A DNA stretch of 44,462 nucleotides from Prevotella sp. CAG:732 (lineage in GTDB: Bacteria > Bacteroidota > Bacteroidia > Bacteroidales > Bacteroidaceae): the NCBI GenBank assembly GCA_000436035.1, contig FR893185.1, positions 1 through 44,462 of the forward strand, given 5' to 3'. The notes beneath the pieces were generated by a model. The model worked only from the letters and a program-made list of their open reading frames with translations, ran no database searches and was not told the DNA's origin. Of this stretch, positions 8,108 through 17,604 are shown in pieces (position 1 is the first letter of the stretch; each line of letters begins with the position of its first letter). The position numbers and the translations under genes are program-made.

Positions 8108-9931
8108 TTAGTAACCCGGATTCTGCTGGAGATTCTTGTTCAAGTCCCTGCACTTCTGAGGTATCGGGAAGACGGTGGTGTAACCGGAAGACTCACCATC
8201 GAGAGGGGCACGGAGGTCGTAGGCTTCTGTAAACTTGCCGAAGCGGATGAGGTCTTGGCGACGACAGCCTTCCCAAACGAGTTCCAATAATCGTTCTTCC
8301 AGAATATTGTCGAGGGTAGCTGGACGAGAAGGCATCCCCACACGAGCACGAACGGCATTGAGTTCCGCACTGCCATCCTCACCGTTGCGAACCTTCGCCT
8401 CCGCCTTCATCAAGAGCGCATCTGCATAACGGAAAAGAACGATGTCATTGCTCTGCAGTTTGCCATCCATATAAGAAGTACGATCCACCTCATACTTTCC
8501 CATTCTCGCTCCCGCCGTCTTGATGTAAGGACTGTTGGTGAGATTCTGCATCACCTCGAAAGGCTGATATTCCAATGGCTTGCCATTGTCCACCTTCAGT
8601 TCCTTGCCATCTACCTTCACCACACCAGCCACGAAGTTCACCTTGCATCGGGCATCCTCGTCTGCCTCGCCATAATGATTAGCCTTCATCGTAGAAATCG
8701 TGGCGCAAGTACCATTCTCACTACCCCATCCCAAGGCTCCACCATGGGTATAGTGATAAGAGCGGAAGAGATAATGGAACTGGTTGGTATAGATGTTCTT
8801 ATCCATCGGTATAGTAAAGATGTTTTCCTTCGAGGTCTCATTATGGGTGGAGAAGTTGAAGGCATAATCATCCTCTAGGGCATAGCCCTCCTTGGCGAGT
8901 TGGTTGCAATAGTAGATGCAAGTCTCCCAGGCATTCTTCTTCAAGAAGCCATTGGAGAGAGAGTTCATTCCTGTATCTCCATTCACAAGCGAGTTTCCAT
9001 CCCCAGCTGGCACATCAAACATGATGTCCTTTCCGCTAGGTCGATGGGCATAGCCATTCGTCCAGTCATCATACATATAAATCTCTGCATTGAGTGCCAA
9101 CTTCGCCAAGAGGAAATTGACGACCGGCTGCGTGATGCGGCCATAGTAATTACCCTCCTTGTTGCTGTGCTCGTCAGGGAGATAAGGCAACACTTGCTGC
9201 AACTCATCGAAGACAAAGCGGAAGACCTCGCTTCGACTCGACTGAGTCGGGAGATTGCCGATAGTGTTTTGAGAGCCGTTCTGCTTACCTGCATCCGTTA
9301 TAGCATAACGTGTTTCGATTTCCGACAAGACCAATGGAACCCTACCAAACATATCCATTGCCTCATCATACATCAAGGCTCTCACAGCCCTCACCTCTGC
9401 TAGATAAGCATTTCGCTGCTCATCGGTCAAGATAGGCGACTGCATCCCGGAAGAAGACTTCGAGTGTATGATGTCGATAGAGTTGTTGCAGAGCACGATG
9501 ACCTTGTAGAGGTACTTCCATGTATCATAGAGCGGTTCGTCATCCGCCGTCCATCTATGTTGGTACATGGCATTCCACAATCCACCATCATACCAGTCAC
9601 CACCACGTATTGGGATGATAGCCTCATCGGTAGTCAAGGTATTATAGTCATAGATGCCACGGCAAGTGCCTTGGATGCCCTCGCCCTCATTGGCTCCACC
9701 TATATAATTATAGAGTGATGCCACGGCATTGACATAGATATCAGAGGGCGTACCATATATCTTGTCAGCATCCAACTGATCCTTCGGATGCTCGTCCAAA
9801 CAAGATGAAAAGGACAATGACATCAACAAGCCTACAGCCCATGAACAAGCCGCCAACGCTCTCGCCTTCACCATACTACTCTTCATTGAACCACTTCTAT
9901 TATTATCTCGTTTCATCATATCAAGTCTCAT
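8108..9931 (-). CDS. SusD/RagB-family glycan-binding lipoprotein
   Basis: The 607-residue product has a basic N-terminus and hydrophobic core ending at SFSSC, a likely lipidation Cys, followed by LDEHPKDQLD, the usual mature start of SusD proteins. Further family marks are the early tyrosine/alanine-rich helices (YVNAVASLYNYIGG), ALMYDEAMDMFGRVPLV, FRYADALLMKAEAKVRNG and the C-terminal ILEERLLELVWEGCRRQDLIRFGKF followed by FPIPQKCRDLNKNLQQNPGY. SusD proteins cap the SusC barrel at the cell surface and bind oligosaccharide. It lies 23 bases after the susC stop, in one operon. In-frame Met codons at residues 5, 6 and 16 are alternative starts; the last would give a more usual signal peptide. 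Confidence 0.93.
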   Translation of the reverse strand: MRLDMMKRDNNRSGSMKSSMVKARALAACSWAVGLLMSLSFSSCLDEHPKDQLDADKIYGTPSDIYVNAVASLYNYIGGANEGEGIQGTCRGIYDYNTLTTDEAIIPIRGGDWYDGGLWNAMYQHRWTADDEPLYDTWKYLYKVIVLCNNSIDIIHSKSSSGMQSPILTDEQRNAYLAEVRAVRALMYDEAMDMFGRVPLVLSEIETRYAITDAGKQNGSQNTIGNLPTQSSRSEVFRFVFDELQQVLPYLPDEHSNKEGNYYGRITQPVVNFLLAKLALNAEIYMYDDWTNGYAHRPSGKDIMFDVPAGDGNSLVNGDTGMNSLSNGFLKKNAWETCIYYCNQLAKEGYALEDDYAFNFSTHNETSKENIFTIPMDKNIYTNQFHYLFRSYHYTHGGALGWGSENGTCATISTMKANHYGEADEDARCKVNFVAGVVKVDGKELKVDNGKPLEYQPFEVMQNLTNSPYIKTAGARMGKYEVDRTSYMDGKLQSNDIVLFRYADALLMKAEAKVRNGEDGSAELNAVRARVGMPSRPATLDNILEERLLELVWEGCRRQDLIRFGKFTEAYDLRAPLDGESSGYTTVFPIPQKCRDLNKNLQQNPGY

Positions 9932-9954
9932 ATAAAAACATTTGAATTCTTCCC

Positions 9955-12720
9955 TTAAAACTGCACACTCAGTCCTATCGAATACGTGCGATATAGTGGA
10001 TAGGTTCGCTTGTCATCGATACCCATCGTGCTATTGACCACATAACTGTTGATCATAGGTGTCAACCCACTATAGCTAGTAATGGTGGCGAGATTGTTGA
10101 CACTCGCCGACACACGGAGCGACTGGACGACACCTTTCTTGATAGGAATATCATAACCGATGGTGAGATACTCAAAGTTGAGGTAGTCGCCCTTCTCCAA
10201 CCAATAGTCTGACACATTCTGATCGACGATATTCTTCTCAGGTGCCCCCTTCAAGACATTGTAGTCTGGGAAACTCGACATATTGGTATAAGCCAGTCCA
10301 GTGCCATTGAATATCTTATGACCGAAAGCACCATTCATCTGGAGCGAGAGATACCAATCCCGATAACGGAAACTGATATTGGAGCCCAGCGTCACCTTTG
10401 GCGTAGCCTGACCAGCGATATATCTGTCACCGCCATCACTCAAATCGACGGTTCCATTCTGGTCCAAGTCCTCGATGTCATAACGATAATGCCCATTGCC
10501 ATCCGGCACGATGCCCTTGCAATGAGGCAGATAGAACACACCCAAAGGCTGACCCACTATCTGATAGACGACATTATTGTAACCACCATGCTGACCTGCG
10601 CCCGACAAACTGCCCATTGCCGTAACCTTCGCCGCCGACATCTGCATGCCATCATACTCGCCACTCAGCGAGAGCAACTTGTTCTTCTGCCAAGCCAAGT
10701 TCATATTGATGTTGAGTTCCATGTCCTTCTTCGCTATCGCCGTGACGGAGAATCCGATCTCAAGACCTTGGTTGGACATCGAACCGATGTTGGCAAGCAA
10801 CTTATCGTAAGCAAACGGCGGCACTGGCACATCGTAGGCATAGAGCATATCCGTGGTCTTCGAATAGTAATACTCAGCAGTGAGCACCAGTCGATTGTTC
10901 CACAAGCCGAGGTCGCCACCGATGTTCCAAGTGGAACGAGTCTCCCACTTCAAGTCGGGATTATTATTGCGTATCATGCCCATCGTCACGGTAGGCGAAC
11001 TGTTCACCGACACGATGCCATTCTGTCTGACGAGGTTCATCGTGGTATAAGAAGAGATACCGCCGAGATTGCCCGAACGGCCATACCCCGTGCGAAGTTT
11101 CAGCATGGAGACATTTCGGCAAGCCATGAGCCACGCCTCCTTCTTCATGTCCCAAGAGGCAGAGATGGATGGGAAGAAACCCCAAGTATGGTCATCGCCC
11201 ACCATCGACGAACCATCGCCACGCATGGAGAGCGAGAGCGAATATTTGTTCATCAACGTATAGTCGATGTTGCCCATCACGGAAGCCAAGGCTGGGTCCT
11301 CATAGTTGCTGTCCGTTCCACCGAATGGTCGGGAGGCAGCAGCACCGATATTATGATAGTTCATGTCATTGTTGGTGATACCCTTGGCAGAAGTCCAGAA
11401 TCCACTTCGGATGTTCTTCTGATACTCGGCACCCACCATCGCCTTCAAGCCATGGACGCCCCAACTGCGCTGATAGTTCAGCGAGATATTGCCAAGCCAG
11501 TCCTCACTCTTGAACTCCCCTCGATAGAGATTGCCCTGCGCCCACACCCAGGTAGGACAGAACTGGTTGTTCTCGTTTGAAGAATAGGAGTAGGAACCGA
11601 AGGCTGACACGTTCAAGCTTTCAGAGAATGCCCCCGAAGCCTGATTCTCTCGCTGTCGATTCAAGATGTCATACGTCACCTTCAAGTGGGCATTGAAGTT
11701 CATGTTCTTCGTATCATTGCGCTCATAGAGCAAAGCCCCTAGAGGATTCACCTGCGAGGCAGCCCCATTCTTCACCCAACTGCCATTCTCCTGCTCATAA
11801 GGATAAGTTGGATTCATAGCATCGGCAGAATAGAAAAGCATCTGCGAGTCGAAGATGTCATTGTTCTTATAAGAAGAGCCGAAGACACCGAAGTCACCCG
11901 TCAGACGATTATGGAACGCCTTCTGCGAGACATCTATCTTCGCCACCAAGTTGCGATAGCCCTTGGTACGGATGATGGTATTGTGATCGATATATCCGAA
12001 GGAAGCACGATAGTTGTTCTGCGGATTGCCGCCACTGAAGGCAAGATAATGATTCTGGATATTGCCAGTTCGGGTCATCGCCTTATGGAAATCAGTATCG
12101 TACCCCTTGTCGTTATACTCCAACCCATACTTTTGGGCAGCAGCCACATATTCGGCGGCATTCAGCATCTCCATACTCTTGTACATCGCCTCGATGCCAT
12201 AGTTGCCCTCGTAGGAGATTTGGAATCCCTTGCCCGTACCCTTCTTGGTGGTCACCTGGATGACACCCGATGCACCACGAGAACCATAGAGGGCGGTCTC
12301 GGAGGCATTCTTCAGCACCGTGAAACTCTCGATGTCGGCAGGATAGATGGTGGCAAGGGTAGCCACATCGGAGGTAACGCCATCGATGATGACCAGTGGG
12401 TCGTTGCCACCCATGATGGAGGTGGTACCACGCACTCGCACACTGTTGAGCATGGCGATGCGGTCGAGACCATTGGTCGTCACGTTGACACCTGCCGTCT
12501 TGCCATTCAAGGCATCCAAGGCGTTGTTGACCACACCTTTCTTCAACAGTTCCGGTTCCACGATGCTCATCGACCTGGAGAGACCTAAGGTATCCAAGTC
12601 GGAAAGTCGCAACTTCCGATGCTGCGCATAGGAATGTAACGGAAGAACGAGCAACATCAGAGTAGATGCCGCCGAACTCAAAAGGATATTCTTCGAATGT
12701 TGCATGATTACTGCCATCAT
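9955..12720 (-). CDS. SusC-like TonB-linked outer membrane receptor, short form
   Basis: The 921-residue protein has a signal peptide ending near PLHSYAQ, a plug domain (NNALDALNGKTAGVNVTTNG, VRVRGTTSIMGGNDPLVIIDGV, IESFTVLKNASETALYGSRGASGVIQVTTKKG) and a beta-barrel ending in the aromatic strand YRTYSIGLSVQF. It is shorter than usual because it lacks the N-terminal carboxypeptidase-regulatory-like domain that the other receptor in this window (1-624) has: the mature protein goes almost directly from HRKLRLSDLDTLGL to the plug. It forms an operon with the following susD. Met 6 is an alternative start. The glycan imported cannot be inferred. Confidence 0.93.
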   Translation of the reverse strand: MMAVIMQHSKNILLSSAASTLMLLVLPLHSYAQHRKLRLSDLDTLGLSRSMSIVEPELLKKGVVNNALDALNGKTAGVNVTTNGLDRIAMLNSVRVRGTTSIMGGNDPLVIIDGVTSDVATLATIYPADIESFTVLKNASETALYGSRGASGVIQVTTKKGTGKGFQISYEGNYGIEAMYKSMEMLNAAEYVAAAQKYGLEYNDKGYDTDFHKAMTRTGNIQNHYLAFSGGNPQNNYRASFGYIDHNTIIRTKGYRNLVAKIDVSQKAFHNRLTGDFGVFGSSYKNNDIFDSQMLFYSADAMNPTYPYEQENGSWVKNGAASQVNPLGALLYERNDTKNMNFNAHLKVTYDILNRQRENQASGAFSESLNVSAFGSYSYSSNENNQFCPTWVWAQGNLYRGEFKSEDWLGNISLNYQRSWGVHGLKAMVGAEYQKNIRSGFWTSAKGITNNDMNYHNIGAAASRPFGGTDSNYEDPALASVMGNIDYTLMNKYSLSLSMRGDGSSMVGDDHTWGFFPSISASWDMKKEAWLMACRNVSMLKLRTGYGRSGNLGGISSYTTMNLVRQNGIVSVNSSPTVTMGMIRNNNPDLKWETRSTWNIGGDLGLWNNRLVLTAEYYYSKTTDMLYAYDVPVPPFAYDKLLANIGSMSNQGLEIGFSVTAIAKKDMELNINMNLAWQKNKLLSLSGEYDGMQMSAAKVTAMGSLSGAGQHGGYNNVVYQIVGQPLGVFYLPHCKGIVPDGNGHYRYDIEDLDQNGTVDLSDGGDRYIAGQATPKVTLGSNISFRYRDWYLSLQMNGAFGHKIFNGTGLAYTNMSSFPDYNVLKGAPEKNIVDQNVSDYWLEKGDYLNFEYLTIGYDIPIKKGVVQSLRVSASVNNLATITSYSGLTPMINSYVVNSTMGIDDKRTYPLYRTYSIGLSVQF

Positions 12721-12757
12721 TTACTGTTTTAGGTTGTTACTCTTCTTTTGATGGTTG

Positions 12758-12765
12758 CAAAAATA
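12758..12765 (-). promoter_or_regulatory. Possible -7 box of the susC-susD operon
   Basis: On the minus strand this reads TATTTTTG, matching TAnnTTTG, 37 bases ahead of the susC start. No clear TTTG is seen at 19-21 bases upstream. Confidence 0.4.
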
Positions 12766-12835
12766 TAAAAAAAGGTGGAAACTGAGAGATTTCTTAAAGA
12801 AAAGTACCACTATTTAACAATTTCGGACCTCAGAT

Positions 12836-12866
12836 TTTGCTAAGTCGCAAATTTGTTGTAACTTTG
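12836..12866 (+). promoter_or_regulatory. Consensus promoter ahead of the TPP riboswitch
   Basis: TTTG (12836-12839), a 19-base spacer and TAACTTTG (12859-12866) match the Bacteroidetes -33/-7 consensus. Transcription would begin near 12872, about 20 bases before the first riboswitch stem, so the riboswitch is fully within the leader. Confidence 0.8.
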
Positions 12867-12890
12867 CACCTTGGTTAACAGACTGCTAGC

Positions 12891-12989
12891 TAAGGGGGGT
12901 GCTACCGCCTTTTGCGGATGCTGAGAACATACCCATTGAACCTAGACCAGATAATGCTGGTTAGGAACACTACGGCAACTTCCCCCTTA
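12891..12989 (+). ncRNA. TPP riboswitch (THI element)
   Basis: The outer stem pairs TAAGGGGG (12891-12898) with CCCCCTTA (12982-12989). Inside are the conserved CTGAGA (12921-12926), ACCC followed by TTGAACCT (12931-12942), AGATAATGCTGG (12949-12960) and TTAGGAA. This is the standard thiamine-pyrophosphate aptamer. It ends about 25 bases before the ATG of the TonB receptor and no separate terminator hairpin is seen, so control of translation start is the likelier mode. Confidence 0.95.
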
Positions 12990-13013
12990 TTGATTGTAAT
13001 TAGGTAATTTTAA

Positions 13014-15380
13014 ATGAAAAGATTTAGCGGAATCGCACTGAGCGTGGCTGCTTGCTCATTGGCAAGTCAGGCTGCCTTGGCTCAAACCAAGCTCGACACC
13101 ACCAAGGTGCAGAATCTTAATGAAGTAGTAGTAAAGGCTGTACGTGCCAGTAAGGATGCGCCTTACGCTGTAGCCAACATCAAGAAAGCTGAACTCCAGC
13201 AATTCTCTCGCACGGGTCAGGAACTTCCTTTCCTCCTTTCTCGTACTCCTGGCATCTTGGCTTGGGGTGAGAACGGTCTCGGTACTGGTACCTCCTACAT
13301 GCGTATTCGTGGTGCGGCAGGCAGTCGCATCAATGTCACACTCGATGGTGTGGCACTCAACTCCCCTGAGGATCAAACTGTATTCTGGGCTAACATGAAC
13401 AGCTATGCTGCTCTCTTGGGTAGCGTACAGGTACAGCGTGGTGTCGGTTCTTCTACCAATGGTGATGGTGCCTTCGGTGGTAGCATCTCTATGGCAACAG
13501 CCGCCCCTTCCCTCATCCCTACCGCAGAACTCACCGGTTCATACGGTTCTTACAATACTTATAATACAGGCTTGAGCTTCTCTACCGGTTTGATGGGCAA
13601 GCACCTCATCTTTGATGGCGCTTACCACGAGACAGCTACCGATGGCTATATCGACGGTACATCTGGTCGTTCTGGTTCCTACTATGGCGGTTTGACTTGG
13701 CTTGCCGACAACTTCAAGATCAGCTACAAGAACATCGGCAACTTCGAGAAGACCGGTCAGGCATGGAGCGGTGTACTCGGTGGCGACTACGACACCAACT
13801 TCACCTTGATGGATGATGGCATCCGCACTTACAAGGATATGTATGAGGCTGGCCTCGGCAAGTTCAACATCTTGACTGCCGGCTTGAGCAGAAATGGCAA
13901 GGGCAGCTACACCGTGCTCCCTTACACCATGCGTGATGGTCGTCGTTGGGACAAGACTACCGATAACTTCTACCAGAACCATAACATCCTCTCCGCTACT
14001 TGGACACCAGGTAGCCACTGGAGCCACAACATTGCCCTCCACTACACCTACGGATATGGTTACTACAAGGAGTTCAAGAGCAACAGCAAGTTCTCTAAGT
14101 TTGGTCTCATCTACCAGGATGCAGACGGCAATACCGTCGAACTTTCTGACTTCGTGCGCAAGAAGGGTTTGACCCAGCACACTTACGGTATCGTATATAA
14201 CACCAACTACAAGGATGAGCACTGGGATGTCATCGGCGGCTTGAACCTCCAGCAGTTCCGTGGCAGCCACTGGGGCTACCTCACCTATATCGCCAACCAA
14301 GGTGCAGAGCAGAAGTTCTTGGGCAAGGATGGTCAGTACAAGTACTATGACTCAGACGCTCACAAGTACGACTACAGTGCCTTCATCAAGGCTTCTTATC
14401 GCTTTGCCGACTACTGGAATGTCTTCGCCGACTTGCAGTATCGCCGTGTGGAGTACAAGACCGATGGTATCAACGACCGTTTCGTAGAGCAAACAGATGG
14501 CACATACAAGAACCAGGAGTTGAACATCAACGAGAAGTACAACTTCTTCAATCCTAAGGCAGGTATCAGCTACACCAAGGATGGTCACAAGGCATACGCT
14601 TCTGTAGCTTACAGCAACCGTGAGCCTGAGCGCAACAACTTCACCGACAACTACAACTATCCTTTCCCTAAACAGGAGAAGTTGCTTGATGTAGAGTTCG
14701 GTTATCAGTACCAGGGTAGCAACTGGCATGCAGGTGCCAATTTCTACTACATGGGCTACGACAACCAGTTGGTTCAGACTGGTCAGGAAAGTGAGATTGG
14801 TGAGGCTTTGACCACCAATGTGAAGGACTCTTATCGTATGGGTATGGAGTTGTCAGCTGGTTGGGCACCATTGTCATGGTTGTCTTTCGAGGGCAATGCC
14901 GCATTGAGCAAGAACAAGATCAAGGACTTCGATGAGTATGTAGAAGACTGGGGCAGCAATACTGGTACTCGTGTCAACCACTACGACAACTCCACCTTGT
15001 CATTCTCTCCATCAGCCATCTTGAATGGTTTCGTTGACTTCCACTATGCAGGTTTCTCTGCTACATGGCATACCAACTTCGTCAGCAGCCAATACCTGGA
15101 CAACTCAGAGAGCAAGGATCGTTCACTTCCATGCTACTCTCAGAGCGACCTCAGCCTCAACTACACCAGTGCTGTGAAGAAGGCTTTGGGCATCAAGCAA
15201 GTAACACTTGGCTTGGACTTCAACAATGTCTTCAACCGTCACTATGCACCTAGCGGCTTCGTATGGTACAATGCTATCAACGAGGAAGGTGGCTACACCA
15301 ACGACCATCGCTTGACAGCCCTCAGCTATATCCCTATGGCAGGCTTCACTTGCATGGCTCACTTGACATTGAAGTTCTAG
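13014..15380 (+). CDS. TPP-regulated TonB-dependent receptor, probable thiamine uptake
   Basis: The 788-residue protein has a signal peptide (MKRFSGIALSVAACSL to ALAQ), a plug domain (VQNLNEVVVKAVRASKDAPYA, LPFLLSRTPGILAWG, MRIRGAAGSRINVTLDGV, GSVQVQRGVGSSTNGDGAFGG) and a barrel that ends with the aromatic strand CMAHLTLKF. It is a classical TonB receptor rather than a SusC type. The TPP riboswitch in its leader and the pnuT gene 34 bases downstream match the thiamine-related receptor-pnuT units known from comparative genomics of Bacteroidetes, so outer-membrane uptake of thiamine or a phosphorylated form is the expected role. Substrate is inferred from regulation and context. Confidence 0.88.
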   Translation: MKRFSGIALSVAACSLASQAALAQTKLDTTKVQNLNEVVVKAVRASKDAPYAVANIKKAELQQFSRTGQELPFLLSRTPGILAWGENGLGTGTSYMRIRGAAGSRINVTLDGVALNSPEDQTVFWANMNSYAALLGSVQVQRGVGSSTNGDGAFGGSISMATAAPSLIPTAELTGSYGSYNTYNTGLSFSTGLMGKHLIFDGAYHETATDGYIDGTSGRSGSYYGGLTWLADNFKISYKNIGNFEKTGQAWSGVLGGDYDTNFTLMDDGIRTYKDMYEAGLGKFNILTAGLSRNGKGSYTVLPYTMRDGRRWDKTTDNFYQNHNILSATWTPGSHWSHNIALHYTYGYGYYKEFKSNSKFSKFGLIYQDADGNTVELSDFVRKKGLTQHTYGIVYNTNYKDEHWDVIGGLNLQQFRGSHWGYLTYIANQGAEQKFLGKDGQYKYYDSDAHKYDYSAFIKASYRFADYWNVFADLQYRRVEYKTDGINDRFVEQTDGTYKNQELNINEKYNFFNPKAGISYTKDGHKAYASVAYSNREPERNNFTDNYNYPFPKQEKLLDVEFGYQYQGSNWHAGANFYYMGYDNQLVQTGQESEIGEALTTNVKDSYRMGMELSAGWAPLSWLSFEGNAALSKNKIKDFDEYVEDWGSNTGTRVNHYDNSTLSFSPSAILNGFVDFHYAGFSATWHTNFVSSQYLDNSESKDRSLPCYSQSDLSLNYTSAVKKALGIKQVTLGLDFNNVFNRHYAPSGFVWYNAINEEGGYTNDHRLTALSYIPMAGFTCMAHLTLKF

Positions 15381-15414
15381 GATTCTCTAGAGGACTGATA
15401 AAATCTCAAACAAT

Positions 15415-15999
15415 ATGATGGATTTCATCACATCACATGGTTTAGATATCTTCACCACGGTACTCGGACTGGTTTATATCCTGTTGGAGTACCGTGCCAG
15501 CATCTGGCTTTGGGTGGTCGGTATCATCATGCCTGCGCTTGACATCTGGCTCTATTGGAGCCATGGACTCTACGGCGATGCAGGTATGGCAGTGTATTAC
15601 ACGCTTGCCGCCGTCTATGGTTATGCCGTATGGAAATGGGGCAAGAATAGCGAAGCGAAGGAACTTCCGATTACCTATATGAAGAAGAGCCTCTACCTCC
15701 CTACCCTGGTATGCTTCCTGCTGGCTTGGGCTGCCACCTATTATATATTGGTGACCTTCACCAATTCCACGGTGCCCCTGCAAGACAGCTTCACCAATGC
15801 GTTGAGCTTTGTGGGTTTGTGGGCGTTGGCTCGCAAATACATCGAGCAATGGTTCTTCTGGATTATCGTCGATGCCGTTTGCTGCTACCTTTACGTGGTG
15901 AAAGGAATTCCTTTCAAGGCATTGCTCTACGGACTCTACGTGGTCATCGCCATCGCTGGATATAGGAAGTGGAAACAAATGATAAATAACAAAGCATAA
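15415..15999 (+). CDS. pnuT: PnuC/PnuT-family transporter, probable thiamine permease
   Basis: This 194-residue, highly hydrophobic inner-membrane protein has about seven spans and the PnuC-family features LVYILLEYRASIWLWVVGII, aromatic-rich helix ends, and the closing IPFKALLYGLYVVIAIAGYRKW. PnuC members carry nicotinamide riboside by facilitated diffusion coupled to phosphorylation; the PnuT branch, found under TPP riboswitches, carries thiamine. The riboswitch operon here points to PnuT. A thiamine pyrophosphokinase gene often follows in such operons; here the transcript ends at a terminator and converges on dnaA, so the kinase must be encoded elsewhere. Confidence 0.88.
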   Translation: MMDFITSHGLDIFTTVLGLVYILLEYRASIWLWVVGIIMPALDIWLYWSHGLYGDAGMAVYYTLAAVYGYAVWKWGKNSEAKELPITYMKKSLYLPTLVCFLLAWAATYYILVTFTNSTVPLQDSFTNALSFVGLWALARKYIEQWFFWIIVDAVCCYLYVVKGIPFKALLYGLYVVIAIAGYRKWKQMINNKA

Positions 16000-16033
16000 A
16001 AAAAGTCTTGCCAATGGGCAAGACTTTTTTTAT
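15999..16033. terminator. Bidirectional terminator between pnuT and dnaA
   Basis: AAGTCTTGCC and GGCAAGACTT form a stem with loop AATG (16013-16016), flanked by A and T runs on either side. It sits between the convergent pnuT and dnaA stops and can serve both strands. Confidence 0.9.
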
Positions 16034-17439
16034 GCTTTCAACTTAAATGAATTCTCAATACTCATGATTTCATCGCTAAACTCATGGTCTATATTTAAGC
16101 GCTCTTCCACTTTTGAACAACTGTGGATAACTGTGCTATGATCTCGATTACCAACGAGTTTGCCGATTCTGGAGGCTGGCATCTTGGTATATTTCTGTGC
16201 CAGGTACATCGTCACCTGTCTAGCCACCACATACTCACGCTTACGACTCTTACTGTTGACGGCAGCAGTGGTCACATTGTAATGCGTACAAACCTTCTCC
16301 ACGATGTCATCGATAGTCAAAGGTTTGTCATCCACTTTGACGGCTCTTTTGATGACACGCTCTGCCAATCGGATGTCAATATTACTATTATATACAATGC
16401 TATAAGCTAGCAATCCGTTGATGGCTCCCTGCAAGTCGCGCACACTTCCATTGCAAGTCTGGGCGATGAAGGTGATGACATCCTTCGAAATCTTCAGTCC
16501 GTCACGACGTATCTTGTTGCTCAAGATATCCACACAGAGTTGGATATTTGGCTTCTCCAGCTCAGCCACCAAACCACAAGAGAAACGGGTGAGCAAGCGG
16601 TCAGGCACATCCTGCAAGTCAACTGGAGGGCGGTCGCTCGCCAAGATGATACGCTTTCCATTGCGGAAGAGATGATTGAAGATATGGAAGAAGGTATTCA
16701 AAGTCTTCGCCTTGCCTGCCCAGTCCTGGATGTCATCCACTATCAAGATGTCTATCGACTGATAGAAGTTGATGAAATCATTGCTAGAGTTATGCAAGAT
16801 GGCATCGGTGTATTGCGTTTGGAAGAGTCGGGCACTCACATAGAGTACTCGCTTCTGGGGATACATCTGCTTCGCCTTCACGCCGATGGCATTCACCAAG
16901 TGCGTCTTTCCACTACCCGATGGACCATAGATGAACATCGGATTGAACTGCGTGGTGTTAGGATGCTCGGCGATAGAGAGTCCTACGGAACGAGGCAACT
17001 TATTGCTCTCGCCCTCCATATAGTTGTTGAACGTCAACTTAGGGTCGAGTTGTGTCTCGATGTCTTCCGTCTGCGCCTCCTGTGCTCCGGCATTCTGTTC
17101 CGGGTCACGAAGCTTCGGACTGATGTCACTGGCATCCTCCTTGTCCAAAGGCAACGGCGTAGTGCCACCAGGGGCATCCTTCACCACTACCACACGATAG
17201 GTCAGACGAATACCATCACCGAAATTTTGATGCAATACCTTACTCAACAAGTCCACGAAGTTTGCCTCCAAGTACTCATAGAAGAAGGTACTCGGAACCC
17301 TCACCAACAAAGTCTTCGTAGCCGGCTTGTACGACTCGAAGACGATGGGCTTGAACCACGTATTATAGTGTTGCTCAGAGACATTCTCACGGATGAGCGC
17401 AAGACAATTGTCCCAAAGAGCTTTAGGACTTGCTAACAT
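16030..17439 (-). CDS. dnaA: Chromosomal replication initiator DnaA
   Basis: The 469-residue protein has the four DnaA domains. Domain I is LWDNCLALIRENVSEQHYNTWFKPI. A variable acidic linker covers about 95-135. The AAA+ domain has Walker A GPSGSGKTHL (K178), Walker B ILIVDDIQ and the sensor/arginine region DRLLTRFSCGLV. The C-terminal helix-turn-helix carries the signature VGNRDHSTVIHSCSKVEE. It forms ATP-dependent filaments at DnaA boxes to open the origin. A consensus promoter and two DnaA boxes lie upstream, and a perfect box lies inside the gene at 16122-16130, within codons for the signature. That pattern suggests autoregulation or a nearby origin. Confidence 0.97.
   Translation of the reverse strand: MLASPKALWDNCLALIRENVSEQHYNTWFKPIVFESYKPATKTLLVRVPSTFFYEYLEANFVDLLSKVLHQNFGDGIRLTYRVVVVKDAPGGTTPLPLDKEDASDISPKLRDPEQNAGAQEAQTEDIETQLDPKLTFNNYMEGESNKLPRSVGLSIAEHPNTTQFNPMFIYGPSGSGKTHLVNAIGVKAKQMYPQKRVLYVSARLFQTQYTDAILHNSSNDFINFYQSIDILIVDDIQDWAGKAKTLNTFFHIFNHLFRNGKRIILASDRPPVDLQDVPDRLLTRFSCGLVAELEKPNIQLCVDILSNKIRRDGLKISKDVITFIAQTCNGSVRDLQGAINGLLAYSIVYNSNIDIRLAERVIKRAVKVDDKPLTIDDIVEKVCTHYNVTTAAVNSKSRKREYVVARQVTMYLAQKYTKMPASRIGKLVGNRDHSTVIHSCSKVEERLNIDHEFSDEIMSIENSFKLKA
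16122..16130 (-). promoter_or_regulatory. DnaA box inside dnaA
   Basis: On the minus strand this is TTATCCACA, the perfect DnaA box. It falls in codons of the conserved DnaA signature helix, so coding constraint could explain it in part. Confidence 0.55.
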
Positions 17440-17508
17440 ACTGTATATATCCTAGATGATTTCTAATTTGTTCTTAAGCGTAAACGGCGCAAAACACCGA
17501 TTTGTGTG

Positions 17509-17540
17509 CAAAATTACAAAATAAATGGGAGAATACCAAA
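17509..17540 (-). promoter_or_regulatory. Consensus dnaA promoter
   Basis: On the minus strand TTTG (17537-17540), a 20-base spacer and TAATTTTG (17509-17516) match the Bacteroidetes consensus. The start codon is about 70 bases downstream. Confidence 0.78.
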
Positions 17541-17604
17541 TAGGGACATTTATAATATTTTAATAAAGCCTCATAAGCCACTAAGTATCAACCTTTTAAT
17601 TAAG

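Noticed and set aside
10318..11580. Plus-strand open frame (420 codons) opposite the susC-like gene
   Set aside because: It is a shadow of a confident TonB receptor gene and shows no domain pattern.
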